A stretch of 64,000 nucleotides of DNA from Aradus depressus (Eukaryota > Arthropoda > Insecta > Hemiptera > Aradidae). Position 1 is the stretch's first letter, and every line of letters begins with the position of its first letter. Shown piece by piece: positions 10,501 to 18,439 of this stretch. The notes under the pieces were generated by a model that saw only the letters and a list, made by a program, of their open reading frames with translations, was not told where the DNA came from and made no database searches. A program made the translations under genes and the position numbers. The stretch spans positions 6,626,001 through 6,690,000 of the forward strand of contig OY759218.1 in assembly GCA_963662175.1 (NCBI GenBank), written 5' to 3'.

Positions 10501-11149
10501 TAATTTATTTTGAAATATAAAAATAATATTAATACATTTTCCTGAAAACCGGCTGGAATCAAGGAAAATATTACTTACAACTTCTTAAACTTTTTCAAAA
10601 CACCTTCGCAGTTTTTATTATGTTTTTAAAAATGTATTCATATTTTTAAAACATTTTGTTTTTTCTGCACATAAAACACATTAGTTTTACATGGTCGAAA
10701 ATAAGTACCTACTTAATCGTGGTGATTAATGCTTGAATAAATGGATTAAATTAAGAATTAAAGTAATTTATTTATTCGTCATGGCTAATGAAATTTGTTT
10801 TTATTTTGCCTTAATTGAATTTATTGAAGCCCTCAACGCCATAATAACTTCTTTTCGACCATAGATACCAAAAAAATTATGTCATAACCATAAATAAATT
10901 AAAAAACATTTATTTTTAGAAAAGCTAAATAGTAAATATTACAATAAAACTATGTGGCTGTTTTTTTTTTAAGCAATAAAAATGTTATTAATTATATTTT
11001 TGCCGAAAATGTTGTGGAATCTGATTACTTAAAACTATGTAAAATATTACGATAAAGTGAGATGGATTTTTATGTATACCTTTGAGTGTGAATGGATCAT
11101 GAAAAAGATATGAATGTGGTGATTTTGATGTTGAGAAGGTGGTTGCCAT
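1366..11149 (-). CDS. RNF220: RNF220-like E3 ubiquitin ligase, five exons, C-terminus off the left edge
   Basis: Exons at 11149-11080, 9338-9169, 4947-4795, 2386-2257 and 1555-1366 join in phase into 237 codons plus 2 nt. All introns are GT-AG. The order of blocks matches RNF220, an E3 ubiquitin ligase of animal nuclei. It runs: a C-x2-C-x11-H motif (C32, C35, H47) followed by QELE; a basic R-x-K-S-N-R block at residues 84-101; a C-x2-C-x13-H-x3-C knuckle (C107, C110, H124, C128); an acidic stretch with EEYDWSGQ and LLGGY (136-173); and YGPIQYTETD (206-215). The RING domain that catalyses ubiquitin transfer should follow exon 5, beyond the window. The ATG at 11149 has A at -3 and G at +4. The family name comes from recognition without a search, and the first exon is the least certain. 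Confidence 0.85.
1556..2008. other. Intron sequence, no gene seen
   Basis: This is AT-rich intron of the RNF220-like gene and the upstream part of the Tigger-type fragment. No TIR pair was found for that fragment. Nothing else is recognisable. Confidence 0.6.
2009..2256 (+). mobile_element. Tigger/pogo-type transposase fragment, CENP-B HTH end
   Basis: Starting at ATG 2009, the frame encodes MASTSKRKKIVLSIQQKL, then T-A-I-E-R-M-E-K-G-E-T-G-A-K-I-A and a G-V-G-E-S-A-V-K-D-W segment. This is the N-terminal CENP-B/Psq-type helix-turn-helix of Tigger and jerky-like pogo transposases, which binds the element's ends. Homology continues to KKPKLKELDD and stops at the splice donor of the RNF220-like exon, which is read on the other strand. 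The last codons (to 2275) are exon sequence read antisense. The catalytic DDE domain is missing, so this is a relic inside a 701-bp intron. Confidence 0.8.
2257..2386 (-). CDS. RNF220: RNF220-like gene exon, acidic EEYDWSGQ segment
   Basis: The acceptor TTTGTTTCAG precedes 2386 and the donor GGAG|GTATTA follows 2257. The 43 codons read HGSFDVHDEEE, then VDVEGEGDYEEYDWSGQ, then a stretch ending LLGGYG. The acidic run and the EEYxWxGQ block are characteristic of RNF220. The donor lies immediately beside an antisense Tigger-type transposon fragment. Confidence 0.88.
2498..3150 (+). mobile_element. LINE 3' end (CR1/L2/Jockey-like), 5' truncated
   Basis: A frame open from 2498 to the TAA at 2770 encodes CRLCTLDEKDD, then L-I-Q-F-L-F-Y-C-P-S-L and an R-Q-T-I-L motif. 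This is the C-x2-C ... H/F-x-x-x-C pattern found at the C-terminus of many LINE reverse transcriptases. The expected histidine is replaced by Q-F. An AT-rich 3' UTR follows, with AATAAA near 3127 and an (ATCT)n tail at 3138-3150. The fragment is 5' truncated and sits in an intron of the RNF220-like gene. The exact clade is uncertain. Confidence 0.7.
3185..3440 (+). repeat. Family B repeat fragment
   Basis: The sequence matches the middle of family B: GTACATTTTACAAG, a TATATTTATGACCTA segment, and TTATTAAATTTCCAATCGCTAA before a CCTCAGAT end. Both termini are missing, and it passes directly into a SINE fragment. Confidence 0.65.
3441..3640 (+). repeat. tRNA-derived SINE, body and 3' end
   Basis: The body runs from GGACGTTAAGCAATGGTCCC to the CCCGGGCATGA end block. 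The tRNA-like head is absent. It lies tail-to-tail with a minus-strand copy that starts about 20 bp further on. Confidence 0.8.
3655..3895 (-). repeat. tRNA-derived SINE, minus-strand copy with head
   Basis: Read on the minus strand, the head GGCGCCGGTAGCTCAGAGG sits at the 3895 end, followed by a degenerate B box and the GGACGTTAAG body. With the plus copy at 3441-3640 it forms an inverted pair. Confidence 0.8.
4102..4430 (+). repeat. tRNA-derived SINE, near full length
   Basis: The head shows a TAGCTCAG A-box-like core and GGTTTGAAACCC at the B-box position. The body and the GCATGAGTCACAATAAC end follow. Pol III internal promoter boxes are recognisable but mutated. Confidence 0.8.
4431..4794. 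other. AT-rich intron, no gene seen
   Basis: T-rich sequence with scattered stops in all frames. It is intron between two exons of the RNF220-like gene, and no repeat family was recognised. Confidence 0.5.
4795..4947 (-). CDS. RNF220: RNF220-like gene exon with C2HC knuckle
   Basis: The acceptor GTTTTTTCAG precedes 4947. The 51 codons begin AYLRIKSNRHCRLRMK, carry a lysine/arginine-rich run, then CPICNENV ... HVELCLRK. Two donors overlap at the 3' end (after 4800 or after 4795). The one after 4795 (AAG|GTAAAC) is chosen because only it keeps the next exon in frame. The C-x2-C-x13-H-x3-C spacing is that of a C2HC zinc knuckle. Confidence 0.9.
5028..5936 (+). mobile_element. R1/I-like LINE fragment with RNase H domain, frameshifted
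   Basis: The fragment encodes the end of the RT region (HLPPWTF), then an RNase H domain. Motifs seen are YTDGSK (first catalytic D), a T-A-E-L-T-A-I segment (catalytic E), a CSDSLSA motif (second D), and a degenerate WVPS-H-x-G-I-P-G-N-E region. The C-terminal segment has LTHGYLI and a Y-H-I-F-T-E-C-S-F-Y knuckle. Several frameshifts and stops break it. It resembles the LINE at 20684-21936. A Penelope-like element is inserted at its 3' end, with the target site duplicated at 5925-5936 and 7397-7408. Confidence 0.8.
5978..6272 (-). repeat. Penelope-like terminal repeat, left copy (inverted)
   Basis: About 295 bp, the inverted counterpart of 7100-7396. It ends in an AAAATATATATAT-rich inner boundary. 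The minus strand contains a CTTGATAAT ... CGGCGAAAC block like a degenerate hammerhead core. Confidence 0.85.
6453..7088 (-). pseudogene. Penelope-like polyprotein remnant, GIY-YIG endonuclease end
   Basis: The first part is open (about 149 codons) and ends in a K-C-G-V-Y-Q-L-E-C-P-E-C region followed by YAGQTGRSFKIR. This matches the GIY ... YIG-x-T-x-R signature plus the upstream C-P-x-C typical of Penelope-like elements. The endonuclease nicks target DNA during insertion. Downstream, stops and frameshifts interrupt the domain, but a G-P-L-L-N-L-L-E-A-V-E-I-N-K segment and the terminal NHSPLLNL are still readable up to the stop at 6453. The conserved glutamate region survives, but the product cannot be made intact. 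Confidence 0.82.
7100..7396 (+). repeat. Penelope-like terminal repeat, right copy
   Basis: Near-identical inverted copy of 5978-6272. On the plus strand, CTTGATAATGCC, a short loop, and GGCGAAACTAG occur at about 7304-7333. GCC and GGC could form helix II of a hammerhead-like fold, but the CUGANGA core has changed. Confidence 0.85.
7409..7960. other. End of interrupted LINE, then intron with no gene seen
   Basis: About 17 bp after the Penelope insertion still match the LINE (V-I-N-F-L codons). The rest is intron sequence without recognised repeats or convincing coding potential. Confidence 0.5.
7961..8387 (-). repeat. Family A repeat, split copy (tail half)
   Basis: It starts with the degenerate TGAATCACC tail hairpin and TACTTACCCC, then two family A modules. 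The copy is interrupted at 8388 by an insertion and resumes at 8838. Confidence 0.75.
8406..8819 (-). mobile_element. Probable retrocopy or LINE 3' fragment with 18-bp target duplication
   Basis: The 414-bp insert is flanked by ATTACAAGGGCAATTATT at 8388-8405 and 8820-8837. On the minus strand it begins with about 46 open codons containing TIDDFIRRKFRKYQ and ending ...LIQDIIL at a TGA, then a non-coding stretch of about 270 bp with AATAAA near the end. A truncated reading frame, a 3' UTR, a polyadenylation signal and a target duplication are the marks of reverse-transcribed mRNA. The parent gene was not recognised. The A tail is short and impure, so an unknown LINE is the alternative. Confidence 0.6.
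8838..9045 (-). repeat. Family A repeat, split copy (head half)
   Basis: Continuation of the copy begun at 7961, with a module, the T-rich tract, and GGGGGATCGGAAAACA. The terminal TACTTCCCC hairpin is lost. It ends about 120 bp before an exon donor of the RNF220-like gene. Confidence 0.7.
9169..9338 (-). CDS. RNF220: RNF220-like gene exon with first zinc-binding motif
   Basis: The acceptor TTTGTGCAG precedes 9338 and the donor GAG|GTAAAT follows 9169. The 170 nt encode NKKDPSCCPVCG, then a D-L-D-S-H segment, IQELEKLY, a basic NRGRRNK run, and DGSLEGRWE. The C-P-V-C ... H ... QELE pattern matches the N-terminal zinc-binding region of RNF220 proteins. It starts in phase 1 and ends on a codon boundary. 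Confidence 0.88.
9339..11079. other. Intron, AT-rich, no gene seen
   Basis: Intron between the first two coding exons of the RNF220-like gene. It holds several A and T runs and no recognised mobile element. Confidence 0.5.
11080..11149 (-). CDS. RNF220: RNF220-like gene, probable first coding exon
   Basis: ATG at 11149 opens 23 codons (MATTFSTSKS... ending ...PFTLK) plus one base, then the donor G|GTATAC at 11079. The single leftover G combines with AT at the start of the next exon to make a codon, so the phase matches. The frame is open upstream for only nine codons before a TAG. No strong acceptor is seen there, so a 5' UTR upstream is favoured. The residues are not recognisable as a domain. 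A different upstream exon remains possible. Confidence 0.6.
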
Positions 11150-12207
11150 GCTGTCTGACCGAGGGTAAGTTCTCAACTAGGGGTGTAACTAACAATGAGT
11201 CTATTCATGACAATATCCCCCCTTGTACCCCCTCCCCCCCTCCTCTCGGCTGCTGACTTAGTATCAATAGACTTGTAAGTTCCCCCTTCGGCAAACGCAC
11301 CCTGACTACTAGACCCGCGTCGTCTATTGTCTCAATGAAATTAATTTTAAAAAAAGTCATTGAGAAATAGACCTCTTAAAAAAAAAAAACAGAAATATAA
11401 GAATGAACGAAGAAAAAGATTCTGGAAAAGTTATAAAAATGATCATCTTAAATTTAATTAAAGTATACGCTTATGACGTACAGTCTTTATTCAAGAGAGG
11501 TGTGGTGGACGGCTGCTCTTTCCTAGTCTGATCGAGTAAATACATTATTTTTATGCCTACAGGATTCCATGTATAAATTTTAAATTTATTTATATTTTAT
11601 TGGGCATACTAAATAAATTGAAATTTCCAATAATAATTTTGAGGTCGATGGTTTGTGAATTACCCCCTCCCACCTCCTTAGCATAAATGAAAATTTCTGA
11701 TGTCTCACAACCTATATAAGACTTTTAAAACGATGTTCTACTTTGTGTTCAATTCAAAACTCGAAAATCATATTAGTAGCGTCTTCCCCCCTCCTCTCAA
11801 TATATAGATAGGTCAAATATTCATAGAATCAAATTTTGTAAATTTGATTTGCTACTATTTTTGTTTTAGACATTATCCTCGAAAAGTCAACTGTCAAGAG
11901 TAGAGCTATTTTTATTATGTTTTGGTATCCCCTCAATCCCTCTCCCGTCAAATATATGAGACCCTACATTGCCTATGATTCAATCGGGTTTATAATGAAA
12001 TTTCATCAAAATAGATTCAGTAGTTTTCCGCCAACTTGTTCCCCGGATGGACATATACAACGAATAAAACTCTTATTGAAGGTTATCTGTTGTAGACAGG
12101 CTATGATTTCGTGGAGTTCTTTGCAGAATTTTTTATTGCCAACAATTCCTCTATACATCATTTAGATACATCTTCAACAGTTTATGGTTGATAGTTCAAC
12201 AGTTTTA
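11150..12207. other. No gene seen; possible promoter side of RNF220-like gene, then an unclassified repeat-like stretch
   Basis: Upstream of the presumed start codon lies a C/T-rich tract (about 11217-11245) but no clear TATA or initiator. At about 11980-12050 the sequence AATGAAATTTCATCAAAA followed by GATTCAGTAG and a CCGGATGGACA motif has the look of a common arthropod interspersed repeat. An 82-codon frame over it has no recognisable domain. Confidence 0.4.
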
Positions 12208-12540
12208 GGGGCGCCGGTAGCTCAATGGTATGCATGCTTGCCTTCTGAGCTCAAGATCGGAACCCGACCGAGGCCCTTAGTTTATTTTATCAGGGAGGTA
12301 AAATAAACTTAAGCACGTCGTCCTTCGGATGGGACGTTAAGCGATGGTCCCGAGCCTGTACGATGTCGGGTACTCGTTGAAGACCCCTGCCCTAGGTGAA
12401 TAAAAATTTAGGGTAGGCAAAATTTAGGACTCCCACAGCATAGTCGGGCTCATGTCCACCAGAGTGACGAAAGAGCGCTCTGGTAGTAGGCGATATGACC
12501 TCGTAGTAAAAGCCCGGGCATGAGTCATAATAACTAACTC
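12208..12540 (+). repeat. tRNA-derived SINE, full length
   Basis: The head GGGGCGCCGGTAGCTCAATGG contains the A box. The B-box region is degenerate. The body has GGGACGTTAAGCGATGGTCC and the end has CCCGGGCATGAGTCATAATA followed by an AACT-rich tail. Confidence 0.85.
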
Positions 12541-13455
12541 AGTTTAGCCAGCGTATACAATAAACGTTGACCGGAACACCGTTTCTCCTCTGACTTTCTT
12601 CACTTTTACCATCACTTGCCCATTTATATAGGGTAAAGATTTATAGTATCTACCATAAATAAATAAATTTCCCAACAGTTAAATAATTACCCAAATCGGA
12701 TAAATAGTTTTCAAGATTACCATAAATACACAAACTTTCTCTCTTTATTTATCGCTACCTCAGAACAAGACTGTCACAACTCAAAAAATATCGAATCCGT
12801 ACTAAACTCATAGGAAAGGTAATATAGTATACTTATTTATGGAGGTGTGTCACAATTGTAACTTCTAATTCTGGCCACCAGAGAGCAGATATGTCGGTCT
12901 TCCATTGTGGTTTGGCTTTAAGGGCTTTAAAGGGTGTTACAATGGTGAAACCTAAGTAAAATTGGCTTAAAAGTAAGTATTATTAACCGTGTAAAAGATT
13001 ATTGCTATACCAGTTTTCTAAATAAATCAAAAATAAAGTACCATTAAGGATCAGTGAATTTTAAAACGTGATTTCCCAAAATTCACATTTTTTTAGTTGT
13101 GACATTCTTGTTCTGAGGTAGCGATATTAGTTTAGATATATACATGAATATACTGGGTGTTGGAAACGTTCGAAAACATCTGAATATCTGATTTTACTCA
13201 TCACAATTGAGAGCTCATTGGAAAGCTAATGATCTACCACTTCCTATCGAAATAATAGAATTTACTAAGCGGCCCATTGAAACCGAATATAGGTACTTAA
13301 TTCTTTTTAAAATCGTCTCTCAAATTCACTCAAGATCTTTAAGTAAGTCTTCAAATAATGTATTACATGCAATGGCGGACCTACAATTTTGGGAATCCTG
13401 AGACATCATTAATGGAGGCGCCCTCCAGGAATTTGTTGAAGAAAAAAAGTGTACA
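12541..13455. other. No gene seen
   Basis: AT-rich sequence without recognised repeat families. GACTGTCACAACTC (about 12770) and an inverted relative near 13090 (GTTGTGACATTCTTG) suggest another foldback of about 350 bp. Both arms also carry TATCGCTACCTCAGAACAAG or its complement. Confidence 0.4.
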
Positions 13456-14740
13456 GTATCCATTGTATCCCTTTATAGTTCATTCATATAAATTTTAAAA
13501 AATTCAAATATATTCTGTTCTTTGTTTGATGCTAACTTAATAATCTAAGCAACATTTTACGTACCTATTTTTAAAAATTATTATGTCAAAATAAACCTTC
13601 ATAACTAGGGATGTGATTTGAATCCAATAAAAACAGCGAAATATGCACATATATATGCAAATATATTTGGCAAAATATGCAATTAAAAATTAAAAATATG
13701 CAAAAGGCTATAAAGGAAAAAGGTATGGTACCTTTAAAGATATAAAATGTATTAAATAAAAAAAATATAAACAAAAAAATAAAGTAAAAATATAATGAAA
13801 AAAAAAAATTTTTGAACAGAGAAAAACTTAATCATCTAAAAAACTGTTACAATTACACACAATAACTTTTTTTTTTAATGTTCAAACAAAAATGACGTCT
13901 CTCTGACCTCAAAATTGATTTGTATCGGCTGAATGAGCGCTCCAAATCAATTGAAATAACTTGCGTATAATTGAAAACCACAATGACCATTGGGCTCAAT
14001 TCAACCCCTGACTCTTCGCTCACCACCTCCCACTTCTTGTCACCCAAACGTTTAAAACTGAACTCGATTTAGAAAATAATAAGAAAGAAGGGGAGAAATG
14101 GGCGTATAAAACAGTTTAGAGAATTAATTGTTAAAGTAAACAAACAGTCAGAATAAAAAGTTCGCAATGAATTCAAGAGATATGTATATTTAAGTTCCTG
14201 GAATGCACTAATCTCAATAAAAGGCGCATACACCTGGCCAAACAGAAGCTTTAGTGAGAAAAATTTGGAAAAAGTGGGATTAATTTTTATGAATTGTCAG
14301 TTTACAAAGAAAAGGCTTAAAAGACAATTAAAATAGGTATGTACCTACTTTACAGTCTATCCTTGAGCTGCCGAAAACACCCAAAAATATGAATAAAAAT
14401 ATGTATTTTAGCGATATATGCAAAAATATGTATTTTAGCGATATATGCAAAAATAAAAGTAGCATAAATTGATTCTATATGGGCCAAAGCGTAAAGATAA
14501 CGTTTAAACAGGATGCTGAAGTAAATAGAAAAAAATATGTAAATGCATATAAATCACAGCCCTAGTTATTATAAATAATATGAAAAGTTACTCTATAGAT
14601 TATATAAGTTTATGTTGAATTATTAATTTTTAAAAATAGGTGTGTAAGTAAAATGTTCTTTAGGTTATTAGCATCAAACTATCAACAGAATATATTCAAA
14701 CATTTTTTAATTTATGTAAATAAACTGTAAAGGGGTGGCT
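13456..14740. mobile_element. Foldback element with a hAT element at its axis
   Basis: The left arm (13456-13605) and right arm (14565-14740) are inverted copies, sharing TTTGATGCTAA, an AACATTTTAC segment, and CTATTTTTAAAAATTA. Each arm is about 150 bp and diverged. A hAT-derived element occupies the space between them. Without it the two arms would form a near-contiguous palindrome. Confidence 0.7.
13606..14564 (-). mobile_element. hAT element, degenerate, minus orientation
   Basis: The ends TAGGGATGTGATTTG and AAATCACAGCCCTA are the inverted termini also seen at 41852-42664. The minus strand encodes SIDLERSFSRYKSILR followed by an R-R-H-F-C-L segment, the C-terminal dimerisation region of hAT transposases. 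The catalytic part is not recognisable. An 8-bp target duplication is not evident here, unlike the second copy. Confidence 0.75.
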
Positions 14741-14744
14741 GTCT

Positions 14745-14957
14745 GTACATTGAGAATTTAATTGGTTTTTAATTTAAATGTAATTGAGTTTTATCTGTTT
14801 CAGGTTAAACAAAGAAAATGTAAGTTTTAACTTTTGTGTCTGCTTGTATTATGAAATATAGATAATGCCAAAATAGTATGCTGGGATCCATTGAAGATAG
14901 TGCTATAATCAATGTAACTAAGAGGAGTAAAGGAATGTAATCAGACCTCTCCATTCA
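14745..14957. other. No gene seen
   Basis: Short AT-rich spacer with no recognised feature. Confidence 0.4.
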
Positions 14958-15085
14958 TGGAGTTTAGTGAGGCCTCAGCCCAAAAATAGAGTTTAGTGAG
15001 GCTTCAGCCCAAAATTGGAGTTTAGTGAGGCCCCAGCCCAAAAATGGAGTTTAGTGAGGCTTCACCCCAAAATTGGAGTTTTCAA
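14958..15085 (+). repeat. Minisatellite, 29-30 bp unit, about 4.3 copies
   Basis: The unit GGAGTTTAGTGAGGC plus T-C-A-G-C-C-C-A-A-A-A starts at about 14959, 14988, 15017, 15046 and 15075. Units differ by a few substitutions. Confidence 0.9.
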
Positions 15086-15601
15086 AAAACTGGTGACTGG
15101 TGTCTTGTCACACCCACCATTATTAGTACTAATAAATTGAAATTACAACTACTTTTACCGTGTCTTGTTCTCAGAGACTCGGACCCGTGGTCGGGAACCC
15201 ATAAGGTTGGCGGGCTAGCAGGGAACAGAAAAATAATTTGTTGAACATTATGTTCTCTCTCATGGTACGGGTGCCATCCTCCTGATCCCCCCGTAGGGAT
15301 GATAGGCAAAGCTTGGATGCTTCCAAACGGCACCACCAACTGAGGTTGGATTCGAAGTGGCTGTGGTTACTGGCACCAGCACCGAATGCCAGTCCCTAAC
15401 AGTTTCTGAGGCAAGGATCAGAGCGAAGTAGTAGGTGTTCCAATTCCTCCCCTATTCCAAGGAACTAACTCCATCCTAGACCAATTTCCACCCCAGTAGG
15501 ATGTCCTAAATATTTTTAGAAGGTTGGATTCTATTCTCGGAAGGGTATGGGCAAAAGCCTCAGTACCTCTGATGTGTGACTTCTACCAATTAAAAAAAAA
15601 A
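15086..15601 (+). mobile_element. Possible retroposon 3' end with A tail
   Basis: A less AT-rich stretch of about 500 bp ends in a run of 11 A at 15591-15601 and abuts a family B copy. It contains CAGAGACTCGGACCCGTGG and GGTTGGCGGGCT. This is GC-richer than its surroundings and compatible with a LINE or SINE 3' region. No coding domain was recognised. Confidence 0.35.
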
Positions 15602-15602
15602 A

Positions 15603-16424
15603 CTTCATACTGGCATTACTTGGGTATATGAAAGTAATGAGTTAGCATCAGCGGTATTTTTTTGTTTTACTGCAAAGTGTAATTTTGAAAGTGATTGTCT
15701 TATACCTACTAATGCCAGTATGAGATGATTTAGGGAAGGGGGAAGGGGAGAGAGTGGTCTGTACGCGTGGCTGGTTGGTATAAGAAAGTCTTGTAATGGC
15801 CACACCACATATATTTTTTTTATCAATAATAAAGATATATTTTATAATTCGTCGCTACGCGATACAATTCAAACATTACTTTGAAATATTCCCTACGGAA
15901 ATTTATTTTACATTTTTTGGGGCGATATAACTTTGGTCGCATCGGTCCTGTCTCAAATCTGAGGTCACATTAGCGATAGGAAATTTAATAAGGAATCCTT
16001 GGTAAGATAAATTAATCGATAGGACTAACCATTTTCAGGCAAATAAAGAAACGACTACAAAAATGGGTTTCAATAAGATATATCGGGATGGTTTTCGATA
16101 TATATCTCGAAAACCGGACAATCGGCAACAAATCTTATTTCGATTCGAAGATTTTTGATTAGGTCAAAAAATAAGCGGTATCTTGTAAAATATACTTAGG
16201 TCCCGGAGTAAAGTGGTCTCAATTTTCTTCCTTTTTCGTCCAAAATCTTTTCAGTCTAAGTTAGGACATGTGATTCCAAATTTCATGTTCATGACTACAA
16301 TCGTTTCTGCTTTAGAGTGCTCCCAACGTTCCACCATCACATTCACACACACTGACATCATGACCGCTGAGTGCTCTAACAGGGCCCACCTACGACCATC
16401 CCCGGCGCAACTAAGCCCCGGGAA
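15603..16424 (-). repeat. Family B repeat, minus-oriented body with plus-oriented tail module
   Basis: From about 15780 the segment GGTTGGTATAAGAAAGTC and the following GTAATGGCCACA form the plus tail. From about 15850 to 16420 the body runs in minus orientation with TCTCGAAAACCGG, AGCGGTATCTTGTAAAATA and TTTAGAGTGCTC. The same tail-then-inverted-body arrangement occurs at 55440-56240. Confidence 0.65.
15607..15725. repeat. Small segment with inverted ends inside family B
   Basis: CATACTGGCATTA at about 15607 and TAATGCCAGTATG at about 15711 bound roughly 115 bp. The same inner sequence occurs in the opposite orientation relative to the flanking tail at about 25095, 55440 and 57795. Confidence 0.6.
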
Positions 16425-17170
16425 ATAATGTAATTTGTCAGAAATTGATGTTGTTTTCATCGGAATTTCATGTTTTTCAACCCCCTGATTCCAAAAATGA
16501 AGAAAAACATTTCTGTGTATATGTCTGTAAAAAAAAATAACTCCCGTGTATCCAGAAGCCCATAAGGAGGACACCTACTGATTTTCAGCCAAATCGGATT
16601 AAGGGAGGGGGGGGGGGGGATTAGGAGGGAGACCTAACACAAAACCTTCAATAACTGCCGTTGTTATGAATATATTGACATAAAATTTCATATATTCATT
16701 CAGAGGCCTATAAGGACGACAGCTATTAATTTTCAGCGGAATCAGCCGAAGGGGAGGAGAGGATCAGAGGGAGGCTCTGTTCAAAAATCCCAATAACTGC
16801 CGTTGTAATGAATGTATCGACATGAACTATTATATTCAAAACTCCATAAGGAAGGCACCTATTAATTTCCCGGGACTCTGTTCAAAAATCCCAATAACTG
16901 CCGTTGTAATGAATGTATCGACATGAACTATTATATTCAAAACTCCATAAGGAAGGCACCTATTAATTTCCCGGGAAACTAGTCGAAGGGAAGAAGGTCG
17001 AATCAAATACTCTAATAACTGCCGATGTAATGAATTTGTCACAAAATTTAGTATGAGGATTTAGGAGTCCCTATGTAAGTCAACTAATAAGTTTTAGCCC
17101 AAACGATCGAGTGGCATTGGAGGCGATTAATTCGTTCTAGGGAAGTACATAGCCAGCGATTTACCGATGA
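16425..17170 (+). repeat. Family A repeat, long copy with internal duplication
   Basis: The copy runs from a TAATTTGTCAGAAATTGATG start, without the terminal hairpin, to GGGAAGTACATAGCCAGCGA. It contains several modules, a G-run at about 16604, and an exact 102-bp tandem duplication (16774-16875 and 16876-16977). Confidence 0.75.
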
Positions 17171-17930
17171 CTTTTTAGATATGAATTAAGGATCTCCTTA
17201 CACAACACAAAAAAAAAGATGTTTTATTTTCAATTTGATTGTTACAAGTGTTAAAAATATATTTAAAAAAAATTTAATTTAATTTTTTTTTTATCTTTTA
17301 GCAAAAACAAAAATATCATTTACACCTGCTCTTCATACATCTAGGGGGGCGTGGTAATGGCTTTATTACATTTCTTTTTCTTCGGTAGAAAGGAGTGAAA
17401 ATGGAAAATTTACCAAGGGTGGGAAAACAGGGGAAAGAGAGAAAGAAGGAAAATGAAAAAGGAAAAAGTAATCAAAAATGTAAGTAAAATGGCGTCTGGG
17501 TCACGCCCACTGTGTAGCGCGCAAGTCACCGGCACACCCACATATACACCCCTCTCTCTACCTTTCCAGAACTTATTGTAATTGATTTTATTCATTTTTT
17601 TCTAATACAAAATGTGTTCAAATTCCATTTCTGATTCAATGATATCAAGAAAAAAATTTAAAATCAGGTAGTACTGTATTTATTTATATATTATATTAAT
17701 CAAAATTAGATAATTAGATTTATATTAAAAAGTAGACGGTGCGATGGCTTCACATCATTCATAGTTCACCGCCTGCATCCTACATTACTAGTGTGCAGTG
17801 TCCTCTAGGGGTTATATATATATATATATATATATGCGAGTATATTATTATATTTAAATAATCAATTTCTTAAAGGTAGTTTTTTAGACCAATGAATAAT
17901 CATTGATATAAAATTTCATACAAATCGTAC
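17171..17930. other. No gene seen; TA microsatellite at about 17812-17836
   Basis: AT-rich unique-looking sequence with a 25-bp TA run. No coding domain is recognised. Confidence 0.45.
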
Positions 17931-17934
17931 CTTT

Positions 17935-18370
17935 TCGGTAGAAAAAAAAGTTGTCGGTGAATCACCTGCTAAGTACTTCCCCAGCACGTTACATTTTCGC
18001 TCTCCCTCCAAGCTAATCAACCGTTTGGGCTAAACCTCAATATTTGACTTACATAGAAGCTTTTAAATCCTCATACTAAATTTTGTGTCGATGCATTCAT
18101 TAGCAGTTATTAGAGTTTTTGAGTTAAGCCACCCCCTTCTCTTTGGCCGATTTGGCTGGAAACGAATAGGTATAGTCCTTAGATGTTTCTAGATAAACAA
18201 ATAAAATTTTGTGTCGATACATTCATTCTATCTTCACACATACACAAACAGAATCTTTTTTTTTTTTTCATTTTTTAAATCAGGAGATTGGAAAACATGA
18301 AATTCCGCATCGAATTTTTGACCGATTCCATAACTCCCCCTTCATATAGCTGAGAAAGTAAAATGAGTAG
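17935..18370 (-). repeat. Family A repeat, near complete
   Basis: It starts with GTCGGTGAATCACCTGC and TACTTCCCCAGC, has two modules, a T-run, and ends with a degenerate terminal hairpin (CTCCCCCTTCATATAGCTGAG). Confidence 0.75.
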
Positions 18371-18439
18371 ATACTGGACATTTTCAACGTGACATAGCTA
18401 CTATACTCGTACAATAACAAAACCAACTTCGGTCAAAAG

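Noticed and set aside
11917..12165. 82-codon frame as a gene
   Set aside because: It lies over a repeat-like AATGAAATTTCATCAAAA stretch and has no domain.
15044..15244. 66-codon frame
   Set aside because: It overlaps a minisatellite and a probable retroposon 3' end.
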